Shown here in pieces: positions 7,952 through 16,847 of a stretch of DNA of 64,000 nt (the first letter of the stretch is position 1; each line of letters begins with the position of its first letter). The translations under genes were made by a program, and so were the position numbers. The stretch covers positions 744,001 to 808,000 of the forward strand of contig UCIA01000002.1 in the NCBI GenBank assembly GCA_900472295.1, in the 5' to 3' direction. A model generated the notes under the pieces. It was not told where the DNA came from, did no database searches, and was given only the letters and a program-made list of their open reading frames with translations. This stretch comes from Hyphomicrobiales bacterium (GTDB taxonomy: Bacteria > Pseudomonadota > Alphaproteobacteria > Rhizobiales > Rhizobiaceae).

Positions 7952-10405
7952 ATGGCCGGTTTGCCGACCACGGCACGCGTGGTGATCATCGGAGGCGGTG
8001 TCGTCGGCACCTCCTCGCTCTACCACCTTTGCAAGGCGGGCTGGACCGACTGCGTGCTGCTTGAAAAGAACGAGCTGACATCGGGGTCGACCTGGCATGC
8101 CGCCGGCAATGTGCCGACCTTCTCGTCGTCCTGGTCGCTGATGAACATGCAGCGCTACTCGACCGAGCTCTATCGCGGTCTCGCCGATGCCGTCGACTAC
8201 CCCATGAACTATCACGTCACCGGCTCGCTGCGGCTTGCCCACACCAAGGAACGCATGCAGGAATTCCAGCGCGCCAAGGGCATGGGCCGCTACCAGGGCA
8301 TGGACATCGACATTGTCGGCCCTGATGAAATCAAGCGCCGCTATCCCTTCATCGAGACGCATGATCTCAAAGGCGCGCTCTACGACCCGAGCGATGGCGA
8401 CATCGACCCGGCGCAGCTGACCCAGGCACTGGCCAAGGGCGCGCGCGACATGGGCGCCAAAATCGTCCGCTTCTGCCCGGTGACATCAGTGCGCCGCGAG
8501 AACGATGAATGGGTGGTCGAGACGCCGCAAGGCGAAATACGCTGCGAAATCGTCGTCAACGCCGCTGGCTACCGCGCCGCCGAAGTCGGCAAAATGTTCG
8601 GCCGCGACGTGCCGATGATGGTGATGAGCCATCAGTACATCTTGTTCGAGGAAATCCCCGAACTGATGGCCTGGTCGAAGGAGCAGGGCAAGAAGTTGCC
8701 GCTGCTGCGAGACGTCGACACCTCCTACTATCTGCGCCAGGAAAAGAACGGCATGAATCTCGGCCCCTATGAGCGCAATTGCCGCGCGCATTGGGCAACC
8801 CACAACGATCCGATGCCGGAGGATTTTTCCTTCCAGCTGTTCCCTGACGACCTCGACCGTCTCGAACATTATCTCGGCGACGCCGTCGCCCGTGTGCCGA
8901 TCCTCGGCACCGCCGGCCTGTCGAAAGTCATCAACGGACCGATCCCTTACGCGCCGGACGGCAACCCGCTGATCGGGCCGATGCCCGGCGTTCCCAACGC
9001 TTTCGAGGCCTGCGTCTTCACCTTCGGCATCGCGCAAGGCGGCGGCGCCGGCAAGGTGCTGGCCGAGTGGATCACCGAAGGCCAGACCGAATGGGACATG
9101 TGGTCTTGCGATCCGCGCCGCTTCACCGCCTTTGCCGCCGCGCCCGACTATGCCGTCGCCAAGGGCATGGAAATCTACGGCAACGAATACGCCATCCAGT
9201 TCCCGCGCCACGCCTGGCCCGCCGGCCGCGACAGAAAACTGTCGCCGATCCACGATCGCACCAAGGCGCTCGGCGCCCAGTTCGACGCCTACAATGGCTG
9301 GGAACGCGCCACCTGGTACGCGAAAGACGGCGACGATACTTCGGAAGAAGCCACGCTCACCTTCAACCGCGAAGGACCATGGCACCACCGCGTGCGCGAA
9401 GAATGCCTGGCGGTGCGCGACGCCGCCGGCATTCTCGACCTGCCGGGCTTTTCGCGGTTCCGCCTGGAAGGTCCCGGCGCCCGCGACTGGCTGGCGACGA
9501 TGATCACCGGCCTGGTGCCGAAGCCTGGCCGCATCGGCCTCGGCTACTTCTCGGACGACAAGGGTCGCATCGTCACCGAAATGTCGATCATGGCGCTGGC
9601 CGAGGACCTGTTCTTCCTGATCACCGCTTCAGTGGCGGAGCAGCATGACTTCGAGTGGCTGCAGCACCGTCTGCCGCAACCCAATCAGCTCACTTTGCAA
9701 AACCTCACCGACGCCTTCAGCTGCCAGATCCTGTCTGGACCGAAATCCCGTGCCATTCTCTCAGAACTGACGGACGCCGACCTGTCGCTGCCCTGGCTTT
9801 CGCACCAGTCGGCGCAGATTGCCGGCCACTGGTGCCAATTGGTTCGCGTATCCTTTGCCGGCGAACTCGGCTGGGAAATCCACACCAAGGTGGAAGACAC
9901 ATCGGCCATCTTCGACGCCGTCTGGGCGGCGGGACAAAAACACGGGCTGAAACCGTTCGGCATGTATGCGCTGGATTCGCTGCGTCTCGAAAAAGGCTAC
10001 CGCACCTGGAAGGGCGACTTGTCGACCGACTACACGATCCTGCAGGGCGGGCTCGAGCGCTTCGTCAAATGGGACAAGCCCGACTTCCGCGGCAAGGCGG
10101 CGTTGCAGAACGAAAAGCAGCAAGGCGTGAAGAAGCGTTTCGTCACCCTCGTCGTCGAAAACCCCGGCGATTGCGACGCGCCTTCGGTGTCGACGCTGTG
10201 GCATGACGGCAAGATCGTCGGCGAGACGACCTCGGGCGGCTGGGGTCATCGCATCGACAAATCGATCGCGCTCGGCATGCTGCGCGCCGACCTGGCTGAA
10301 CCGGACACTGCCATCGAGATCGAAATCTTCGGCGACCGCTTTCGGGCGGTCGTGCAGAAAGACGAGCCGTTGTGGGATCCCAGGAATGAAAGACTGAGAG
10401 CATGA
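7952..10405 (+). CDS. FAD-dependent oxidoreductase with GcvT domain, dimethylglycine-dehydrogenase-like (copy 1)
   Basis: An 817-aa enzyme of the dimethylglycine/sarcosine dehydrogenase family. The N-terminal DAO domain carries the Rossmann motif VVIIGGGVVGTSSLYHL and the GSTWHAAG motif, whose His is the covalent FAD attachment site in mammalian DMGDH. The C-terminal half is a folate-binding aminomethyltransferase domain ending in a GcvT_C-like region. The expected reaction is oxidative N-demethylation with methyl transfer to THF. I use the ATG at 7952 because GAGGGA lies 6 bp upstream; a TTG 18 bp earlier is in frame. It overlaps the next gene by ATGA. The exact substrate is not determined. 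Confidence 0.88.
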   Translation: MAGLPTTARVVIIGGGVVGTSSLYHLCKAGWTDCVLLEKNELTSGSTWHAAGNVPTFSSSWSLMNMQRYSTELYRGLADAVDYPMNYHVTGSLRLAHTKERMQEFQRAKGMGRYQGMDIDIVGPDEIKRRYPFIETHDLKGALYDPSDGDIDPAQLTQALAKGARDMGAKIVRFCPVTSVRRENDEWVVETPQGEIRCEIVVNAAGYRAAEVGKMFGRDVPMMVMSHQYILFEEIPELMAWSKEQGKKLPLLRDVDTSYYLRQEKNGMNLGPYERNCRAHWATHNDPMPEDFSFQLFPDDLDRLEHYLGDAVARVPILGTAGLSKVINGPIPYAPDGNPLIGPMPGVPNAFEACVFTFGIAQGGGAGKVLAEWITEGQTEWDMWSCDPRRFTAFAAAPDYAVAKGMEIYGNEYAIQFPRHAWPAGRDRKLSPIHDRTKALGAQFDAYNGWERATWYAKDGDDTSEEATLTFNREGPWHHRVREECLAVRDAAGILDLPGFSRFRLEGPGARDWLATMITGLVPKPGRIGLGYFSDDKGRIVTEMSIMALAEDLFFLITASVAEQHDFEWLQHRLPQPNQLTLQNLTDAFSCQILSGPKSRAILSELTDADLSLPWLSHQSAQIAGHWCQLVRVSFAGELGWEIHTKVEDTSAIFDAVWAAGQKHGLKPFGMYALDSLRLEKGYRTWKGDLSTDYTILQGGLERFVKWDKPDFRGKAALQNEKQQGVKKRFVTLVVENPGDCDAPSVSTLWHDGKIVGETTSGGWGHRIDKSIALGMLRADLAEPDTAIEIEIFGDRFRAVVQKDEPLWDPRNERLRA

Positions 10406-11301
10406 AAAAAGTCATCCTCACCGATGGCGGCATGGGCCAGGAACTGGTGCGCCGCAGCAGTTCCGAACCGACGCCGCTGTGGTCGGCCAGGGTGCTGATC
10501 GACGAGCCGGATCTGGTGCGCGACCTCCATGCCGAATTCATTCGGGCCGGCGCTCGCGTCATCACCATCAACACCTATTCGGCGACGCCCGAGCGGCTCG
10601 CGCGGGAAGGAGCAGAAGACCTCTTCAAGCCGTTGCAGAAGCGCGGTATCGAATTGGCAAGACAGGCACGCGACGAGGCAGGCGATGCAGCGATCGCCGG
10701 TTGCCTGTCGCCGCTGTTCGGCAGCTATGCGCCGGCGCTGACCATATCGTTCCAGGAGACGCTGGACATCTATCGTCGCGTCGTCGCCGAGCAGGCCGAC
10801 GGCGTCGACCTGTTCCTGTGCGAGACCATGGCCTCAGCCGAGGAAGGCCGCGCCGCCGTCACCGCCGCATCTGAAAGCGGCAAGCCTGTCTGGGTGTCGT
10901 GGACGCTCGCCGATCACGGCGCGCCGCGCCTGCGCAGCGGCGAGACAATAGCGGCAGCAGCGAGCGCTCTAGACGGCTTGCCTATTGCAGCACGGCTGAT
11001 CAATTGCTGCCGGCCCGAAGCGATCGCCGCGGCACTCCCCGAACTGATCTCTCTCGGCGGCCCGGTCGGCGCCTATGCCAACGGCTTCACCTCGACCGAG
11101 GCGCTCAAACATGGCGGCACCGTCGATGTGCTGCATGCCCGCCACGACCTTGGTCCGGATGCCTATGCCGACCAGGCGCTCGGCTGGGTCGCCGCCGGCG
11201 CCTCCATCGTCGGCGGCTGCTGCGAAGTCGGACCACCCCATATCGCCGCCTTGCGCGACCGGCTCGAACAGGCCGGCTACGAAATCTCGGGAGTATCCTG
11301 A
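10402..11301 (+). CDS. Homocysteine S-methyltransferase family protein
   Basis: A 299-aa TIM-barrel zinc methyltransferase. LTDGGMGQEL opens the barrel, and the zinc triad is visible as Cys202 (INCCRPE) and Cys273-Cys274 (GGCCEVG), matching the Cys...CysCys arrangement of betaine- and S-methylmethionine-homocysteine methyltransferases. These enzymes make methionine from homocysteine and a methyl donor. Its place between two dimethylglycine-dehydrogenase-like genes makes betaine, or a related onium compound, an attractive donor, but that is inference. It overlaps the upstream gene by ATGA and the downstream gene by 1 bp (TGATG). Confidence 0.88.
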   Translation: MKKVILTDGGMGQELVRRSSSEPTPLWSARVLIDEPDLVRDLHAEFIRAGARVITINTYSATPERLAREGAEDLFKPLQKRGIELARQARDEAGDAAIAGCLSPLFGSYAPALTISFQETLDIYRRVVAEQADGVDLFLCETMASAEEGRAAVTAASESGKPVWVSWTLADHGAPRLRSGETIAAAASALDGLPIAARLINCCRPEAIAAALPELISLGGPVGAYANGFTSTEALKHGGTVDVLHARHDLGPDAYADQALGWVAAGASIVGGCCEVGPPHIAALRDRLEQAGYEISGVS

Positions 11302-12482
11302 TGCCCAGACCGTCAAAGCGCATTTCCGGCATCGTGCCTTCTGGCAAGGATGGCTGGGAGGTCCACACCGAGGCATGGGCCCGCAAGGAGGCGGGACAGG
11401 ACATCATCATGCTGTCGGTCGGCGACCATGATTTCGATACGCCGAGCCAGACGATCGAAGCCTGCGTGACGGCGGTTCGCGGCAGCAACCACCACTACAC
11501 CCCGCTTTCCGGTGTTCCGCGCCTGCGCAGGGCGATGGCGGCGGCATCGACCGCCTGCACCGGTATCGAGACAGGCCCTGAGCAGATCATCGCCACGCCC
11601 GGCGGCCAGGCAGCACTTTATGCGGCGGTGCAGGCCGTTCTCGATCAGGGCGACCATGCCATCGTGGTGGCGCCCTATTACGCCACCTACCCCAACACCT
11701 TCAGCGCCGCCGGCGCCAGTTTTACCGTGGTCGAGACCCCGGCCGAGGACGGTTTCCAGCCCCGCGCCGACAGGATCCGCGCGGCGCTGAAGCCCAACAC
11801 GCGCGCCATATTGATCAACACGCCGAACAACCCGACGGGCGCCGTCTATTCGCGTGAGCGTCTGGAAGAGCTGACCTATATCTGCAAAGAGCACGATCTC
11901 TGGCTGCTGTCGGACGAGGTCTACTGGACGCTCGGCGGTGGCGAGCACATCTCGCCGCGCGGCCTGCCCGGCATGGCCGAGCGCACGCTGGTCATCAACT
12001 CGATGTCGAAGAGCCACGGCATGACCGGCTGGCGCATGGGCTGGCTGACCGGCCCGGCGCAGATGATCACGCTTCTGATCAACCTCAATCTGGTGACCAC
12101 CTACGGCCTGCCGGCCTTCATCTCGATTGCTTGCGCCGAGGCGCTGGAGAACCGGTACGGCGTCAAGGAGATCGCCGAACGCTACGCGGCGCGGCGCACC
12201 ATCCTGCTCGACGCCGTGCGCGGCATGAACAATGTCAGCGTGCACGGCTCCGAGGGCGGCATGTATGTCATGCTCGACATCTCCGCCGTCGAGCCTGACG
12301 ACGAGAAATTCGCCTGGGCTTTTCTCGATGCCGAAAAGATCAGCGTCATGCCGGGCTCCAGCTTCGGCGAGGCCGCCGCCGGCCATATCCGCATCAGCCT
12401 CTGCCAGCCCGAACCGGTGCTTCAGGAAGCCGCAAAACGCCTGCGACGCTTCGCATCCAGCTATCGCCGCGAGGCCGCATGA
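11301..12482 (+). CDS. Pyridoxal-phosphate aminotransferase, class I/II
   Basis: A 393-aa fold-type I aminotransferase. Visible motifs are NTPNNPTGAVYSRE, the cofactor Asp in LLSDEVYW, and the Schiff-base lysine Lys237 in SMSKSHGMTGWRMGW. This is the aspartate-aminotransferase-like subgroup; the amino donor cannot be assigned from sequence. The ATG overlaps the stop of the methyltransferase gene, and the 3' end overlaps the next dehydrogenase by ATGA, so translation is probably coupled through the operon. Confidence 0.9.
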   Translation: MPRPSKRISGIVPSGKDGWEVHTEAWARKEAGQDIIMLSVGDHDFDTPSQTIEACVTAVRGSNHHYTPLSGVPRLRRAMAAASTACTGIETGPEQIIATPGGQAALYAAVQAVLDQGDHAIVVAPYYATYPNTFSAAGASFTVVETPAEDGFQPRADRIRAALKPNTRAILINTPNNPTGAVYSRERLEELTYICKEHDLWLLSDEVYWTLGGGEHISPRGLPGMAERTLVINSMSKSHGMTGWRMGWLTGPAQMITLLINLNLVTTYGLPAFISIACAEALENRYGVKEIAERYAARRTILLDAVRGMNNVSVHGSEGGMYVMLDISAVEPDDEKFAWAFLDAEKISVMPGSSFGEAAAGHIRISLCQPEPVLQEAAKRLRRFASSYRREAA

Positions 12483-14926
12483 CCAAGACTATACCCAGCA
12501 AAGCCCGCGCGGTAATCATCGGCGGCGGTGTCTCCGGCTGTTCGGTCGCCTACCACCTGGCCAAGCTCGGCTGGACCGACATCGTGCTGCTCGAACGCAA
12601 GCAGCTGACCTCGGGCACGACCTGGCACGCCGCCGGCCTGATCGGCCAGTTGCGCGGCTCGCAGAACATGACGCGGCTGGCGAAATACTCGGCCGACCTC
12701 TACGTCAAGCTGGAGGCTGAAACCGAAGTCGGCACCGGCATGCGCCAGGTCGGCTCGATCACCGTGGCGCTGACCGAGGAGCGCAAGCACGAAATCTACC
12801 GGCAGGCCTCGCTCGCCCGCGCCTTCGATGTCGATGTCCGCGAGATTTCGCCGAACGAAGTCAAAGAGATGTATCCGCATCTCAACGTCTCCGACGTCGT
12901 CGGCGCGGTGCATCTGCCGCTCGACGGCCAGTGCGATCCCGCCAACATCGCCATGGCGCTGGCCAAGGGTGCGCGCCAGCGCGGCGCCACCATCGTCGAG
13001 AATGTGAAGGTCACCAAGGTTCACACCAAAGCCGGCCGCGTTACCGGCGTGTCGTGGGCGCAAGGTGAGGACCAGGGCACGATCGAAGCCGACATCGTCG
13101 TCAACTGCGCCGGCATGTGGGCGCGCGAGCTCGGCGCCCAGAACGGCGTCACCATCCCGCTGCACGCCTGCGAGCATTTCTATCTCGTCACCGAGCCGAT
13201 CCCCGGCCTCGGCCGGCTGCCGGTGCTGCGCGTTCCCGATGAATGCGCCTACTACAAGGAAGACGCCGGCAAGATGATGCTCGGCGCCTTCGAGCCGGTT
13301 GCAAAGCCCTGGGGCATGGACGGCATAAGCGAGGATTTCTGCTTCGACCAGTTGCCCGAGGATATGGAGCATTTCGAGCCGATCCTCGAAATGGGCGTCA
13401 ACCGCATGCCGATGCTGGCCACCGCCGGCATTCACACCTTCTTCAACGGCCCCGAAAGTTTCACCCCCGACGACCGCTATTATCTCGGCGAGGCGCCGGA
13501 ACTGCGTGGCTACTGGATGGCGACCGGCTACAATTCGATCGGCATCGTCTCGTCCGGCGGCGCCGGCATGGCGCTGGCGCAGTGGATCAATGACGGCGAA
13601 GCACCCTTCGACCTTTGGGAAGTCGACATCCGCCGCGCCCAGCCGTTCCAGAAGAACCGCCGCTACCTCAAGGAGCGCGTCTCCGAAACGCTCGGCCTGC
13701 TCTATGCCGACCATTTTCCCTACCGCCAGATGGCGACGTCCAGGAATGTCCGGCGCTCGCCGCTGCACGAACATCTGAAAGCGCGCGGCGCTGTGTTCGG
13801 CGAAGTCGCCGGCTGGGAGCGCGCCAACTGGTTCGCCCGCGAGGGACAGGAGCGCGAATACCGCTATTCCTGGAAGCGGCAGAACTGGTTCGACAACCAG
13901 CGTGAGGAACATCTTGCTGTCCGCAACAAGGTCGGCCTGTTCGACATGACCTCGTTCGGCAAAATCCGCGTCGAAGGCCGCGATGCTCAGCAGTTCCTGC
14001 AAAGACTGTGCGCCAACGACATGGACGTGGCGCCGGGCAAGATCGTCTACACCCAGATGCTCAACCAGCGCGGCGGCATCGAGAGCGATCTGACCGTGTC
14101 GCGGCTGTCGGACACCGCCTACTTCCTCGTCGTGCCCGGCGCGACGCTGCAGCGCGACCTCGCCTGGCTGCGCCGGCATGTCGGCGAGGAGTTCGTCGTC
14201 ATCACCGATGTCACCGCTGCTGAAAGCGTGCTCTGCCTGATGGGCCCGGATGCGCGAAAGCTGATCCAGAAAGTCAGCCCCAACGACTTCTCCAACGAGA
14301 ACAATCCGTTCGGCACCTTCCAGGAGATCGAGATCGGCATGGGCATCGCCCGCGCCCACCGCGTCACCTATGTCGGCGAACTCGGCTGGGAGCTGTATGT
14401 CTCGACCGATCAAGCGGCGCACGTCTTCGAAGCGATCGACGAAGCAGGCGCGGATGTCGCCCTGAAACTCTGCGGCCTGCATACGCTGGATTCCTGCCGC
14501 ATCGAAAAGGCGTTTCGCCATTTCGGCCACGACATCACCGACGAGGACAATGTGCTGGAAGCCGGCCTCGGCTTTGCGGTGAAGACGGCAAAAGGCGAGT
14601 TCATCGGCCGCGATGCCGTGCTGAAGAAGAAGGAAGCCGGCCTGTCACGCCGGCTGGTGCAGTTCCGGCTGAAAGACCCTGAGCCCCTGCTCTTCCACAA
14701 TGAGGCGATCCTGCGCGACGGCAAGATCGTCGGCCCGATCACATCAGGCAATTATGGTCACCATCTTGGCGGCGCCATCGGGCTGGGTTATGTGCCCTGT
14801 CAGGGCGAGAGCGAAGCGGATGTGCTTGCCTCATCCTATGAGATCGAGATCGCCGGCGAGCGCTTTGCGGCGGAAGCATCGCTGAAGCCGATGTACGATC
14901 CGAAGGCGGAACGGATAAGGGCATGA
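12479..14926 (+). CDS. FAD-dependent oxidoreductase with GcvT domain, dimethylglycine-dehydrogenase-like (copy 2)
   Basis: An 815-aa paralogue of the gene at 7952 with the same layout: Rossmann VIIGGGVSGCSVAYHL, flavinylation motif GTTWHAAG, and a C-terminal folate-binding GcvT half. The two copies differ throughout, so they are not a recent duplication; each may take a different N-methyl substrate, for example dimethylglycine versus sarcosine. It is the last of four genes linked by overlaps of 1-4 bp. The Sel1 protein starts 6 bp later. Confidence 0.88.
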   Translation: MTKTIPSKARAVIIGGGVSGCSVAYHLAKLGWTDIVLLERKQLTSGTTWHAAGLIGQLRGSQNMTRLAKYSADLYVKLEAETEVGTGMRQVGSITVALTEERKHEIYRQASLARAFDVDVREISPNEVKEMYPHLNVSDVVGAVHLPLDGQCDPANIAMALAKGARQRGATIVENVKVTKVHTKAGRVTGVSWAQGEDQGTIEADIVVNCAGMWARELGAQNGVTIPLHACEHFYLVTEPIPGLGRLPVLRVPDECAYYKEDAGKMMLGAFEPVAKPWGMDGISEDFCFDQLPEDMEHFEPILEMGVNRMPMLATAGIHTFFNGPESFTPDDRYYLGEAPELRGYWMATGYNSIGIVSSGGAGMALAQWINDGEAPFDLWEVDIRRAQPFQKNRRYLKERVSETLGLLYADHFPYRQMATSRNVRRSPLHEHLKARGAVFGEVAGWERANWFAREGQEREYRYSWKRQNWFDNQREEHLAVRNKVGLFDMTSFGKIRVEGRDAQQFLQRLCANDMDVAPGKIVYTQMLNQRGGIESDLTVSRLSDTAYFLVVPGATLQRDLAWLRRHVGEEFVVITDVTAAESVLCLMGPDARKLIQKVSPNDFSNENNPFGTFQEIEIGMGIARAHRVTYVGELGWELYVSTDQAAHVFEAIDEAGADVALKLCGLHTLDSCRIEKAFRHFGHDITDEDNVLEAGLGFAVKTAKGEFIGRDAVLKKKEAGLSRRLVQFRLKDPEPLLFHNEAILRDGKIVGPITSGNYGHHLGGAIGLGYVPCQGESEADVLASSYEIEIAGERFAAEASLKPMYDPKAERIRA

Positions 14927-14932
14927 TCGATA

Positions 14933-15655
14933 ATGATGGCAAGACTGCTGTTGGTGCTGGCGATCCTGTTCTCGCTGACCGCCCCTGCCCGCTCCGACGA
15001 CGCGCTCGATGCCTATGATGCCGGCGACTATGCCACGGCGCTGACGCTGTGGACGGAGATGGCCAAATCGGGCGACCCCGATGCGCAAAACAACATCGGC
15101 CATCTCTATGAGAACGGCTTTGGCGTGACGCAGGACTATGGCAAGGCGCTGGAATGGTACCGAATGGCGGCTGTCCAGAACTACCCCAACGCGCAAAACA
15201 ACATGGGCGTCATGTATTCCGAGGGCAACGGCGTGCCGAAAGACGATGCGCAAGCCGTCGAATGGTTTCGCAAGGGGGCGGAACTGGGCAATGCAAAGGC
15301 GCAGTCCAATCTGGCGGCCGCTTATTATTACGGCGAAGGCGCTGCCAAAGATTACGCCGAAGCGGTCAAGTGGTATCGCAAGTCCGCCGAGCAAGGGTTT
15401 GCCAAAGCTCAGTACAATCTGGGCGCGCTGTATTATGCCGGGGAAGGCATCGCGGCGGACAAGGCCGAGGCTGCCAGATGGTACCGGAAGGCCGCCGACC
15501 AAGACTTTACCGACGCGCAGGTCAACCTTGGCCTGATGTATTATGAACATGACGGCGTTGCTGAGGACATGGATCAGGCAGCCGAACTGTTCCGGGCGGC
15601 AGCCGAACAGGGCGACGCCGACGCCAAAGCCATGCTGGAAAAAATGGGCTTGTAG
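14933..15655 (+). CDS. Secreted Sel1-repeat (SLR/TPR-like) protein
   Basis: A 240-aa protein with an N-terminal signal peptide (MMARLLLVLAILFSLTAPA, cleavage probably after ARS) and about six Sel1-like repeats of 36 residues (for example AQNNIGHLYENGFGV and AQYNLGALYYAGEGI). Such alpha-solenoid proteins act as periplasmic scaffolds or adaptors; the partner is unknown. It is 6 bp downstream of the dehydrogenase operon and may be co-transcribed. A link to the catabolic function is not evident. The start could be either of two adjacent ATG codons. Confidence 0.85.
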   Translation: MMARLLLVLAILFSLTAPARSDDALDAYDAGDYATALTLWTEMAKSGDPDAQNNIGHLYENGFGVTQDYGKALEWYRMAAVQNYPNAQNNMGVMYSEGNGVPKDDAQAVEWFRKGAELGNAKAQSNLAAAYYYGEGAAKDYAEAVKWYRKSAEQGFAKAQYNLGALYYAGEGIAADKAEAARWYRKAADQDFTDAQVNLGLMYYEHDGVAEDMDQAAELFRAAAEQGDADAKAMLEKMGL

Positions 15656-15675
15656 TGGCTTTGGTCTGCTGAAAC

Positions 15676-16263
15676 CTAGAACCGCTCGAGTTTCCGTCGC
15701 ACTTTGACCAGAAAAGCCGCCCGGCTCTTCGGCGTCGAGGCGTCCATCAGATAATGCGCCAGGAAGAATGTCCGGCAACGGGTGGCGCACAACGCCCGCA
15801 TGCCGCGCAGGATGGTCTTGCGGCCGGGCTGGCCGACGACAACGCTCCACCAGGTCGGCGCGCCGCAAGTGGTGATGACGCCGACCTTGGTGACATGCGT
15901 CATCAGCGAAATGATACGCCCCTTTCCCGCAGGCAGCTTGAAGGCGACGTCGGTCGCCCACACCCGGTCGAGCCAGCCCTTCAGCATGGCCGGAAGTCCG
16001 TACCACCAGGTCGGATAGATGAAGAGGATCGCTTCAGCCCAGGCGAGATGCTCGAAATGCGGTTTTAGCGCCGGATCCTCCGGCGCGCGGTCGTTGTAGG
16101 CGCGCCGCTCGTCGCTCCCCATCACCGGATCGAACTTTTCCGCATAGAGGTCGAGCAGCCGCACCTCCCAGCCGCGTGCATTCAACACGTCGACCGCTGT
16201 GTCGCGAATGGCGGCGCAAAAACTTTCGGGCACCGGATGGCAATAGACCACCAGCACGCGCAT
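15676..16263 (-). CDS. Flavodoxin-fold NAD(P)H-dependent oxidoreductase (copy B)
   Basis: A 195-aa protein of the NQO1/KefF/MdaB flavodoxin-like quinone reductase family. VLVVYCHPVPESF is the FMN/FAD phosphate loop, and FIYPTWWYGLPAMLKGWLDRVW is the conserved central signature (split here for description: TWWYGLPAMLKG). It is the last gene of a seven-gene minus-strand operon and overlaps its upstream paralogue by 1 bp. It probably reduces quinones or related electrophiles, with the substrate set by the pathway. The C-terminus carries an unusual CATRC pair of cysteines. Confidence 0.85.
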   Translation of the reverse strand: MRVLVVYCHPVPESFCAAIRDTAVDVLNARGWEVRLLDLYAEKFDPVMGSDERRAYNDRAPEDPALKPHFEHLAWAEAILFIYPTWWYGLPAMLKGWLDRVWATDVAFKLPAGKGRIISLMTHVTKVGVITTCGAPTWWSVVVGQPGRKTILRGMRALCATRCRTFFLAHYLMDASTPKSRAAFLVKVRRKLERF

Positions 16264-16847
16264 CAGAATTGATCCATCCTGGCCGCGACCTTCGCGACGA
16301 AGGCTGCCCGAGTCGCGTCGGTCGACAGGTTCATCGAGTAATGCGCGAGGTAGGACACAGGCGCGCCGGGCTTGATCGTCGCGAGCAACATCCGCTTGAC
16401 CAGCCGGCGCGGCGGATCGCCCATCAGCATGGCGCGGAACCGGCTGCCGCCATAGGTGGTAACGGCGGCCAGCTTGCTTATGTTGTGCAGCGACGGCTGC
16501 GCCTTGCCGTCGACCAACTTGAACGACACGCCGGGCAGGAACACGCGGTCGAAGAAGCCCTTCAGGATTGCCGGAAAGCCATAATTCCAGACCGGGTAGG
16601 ACAGCACCAGCGCCTCGGCCTTGAGCAGGCGCTCGACATAGGGCGCGGCCGGGTCAGCGGGGCTGCGCTGGTTGTGATAGGCGAGCCTCTCCCCGCGCGT
16701 CAGCCTGGGGTCGAAGTCCTCGGCATAGAGATCGCAATCGTCGACCTCATGACCCGCCGCCGTCAGCCGCTCGACGATAGTCCGGTGCAGGCCGGCATTG
16801 AAGCTGGTCTCCACCGGATGCGCGTAGAGGACGAGGACTTTCATCAC
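16263..16847 (-). CDS. Flavodoxin-fold NAD(P)H-dependent oxidoreductase (copy A)
   Basis: A 194-aa paralogue of the downstream gene, with VLVLYAHPVETSF at the nucleotide loop and SYPVWNYGFPAILKGFFDR as the family signature. The start overlaps the stop of the FAD-oxidase gene by 4 bp, and the stop overlaps the start of copy B by 1 bp. Two adjacent, diverged quinone reductases in one operon suggest a heterodimer or two successive reductive steps; neither is demonstrated. Confidence 0.85.
   Translation of the reverse strand: MMKVLVLYAHPVETSFNAGLHRTIVERLTAAGHEVDDCDLYAEDFDPRLTRGERLAYHNQRSPADPAAPYVERLLKAEALVLSYPVWNYGFPAILKGFFDRVFLPGVSFKLVDGKAQPSLHNISKLAAVTTYGGSRFRAMLMGDPPRRLVKRMLLATIKPGAPVSYLAHYSMNLSTDATRAAFVAKVAARMDQF

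Noticed and set aside
12461-14530. 689-aa minus-strand frame across the second DMGDH-like gene
   Set aside because: Shadow of a conserved gene; no family resemblance.
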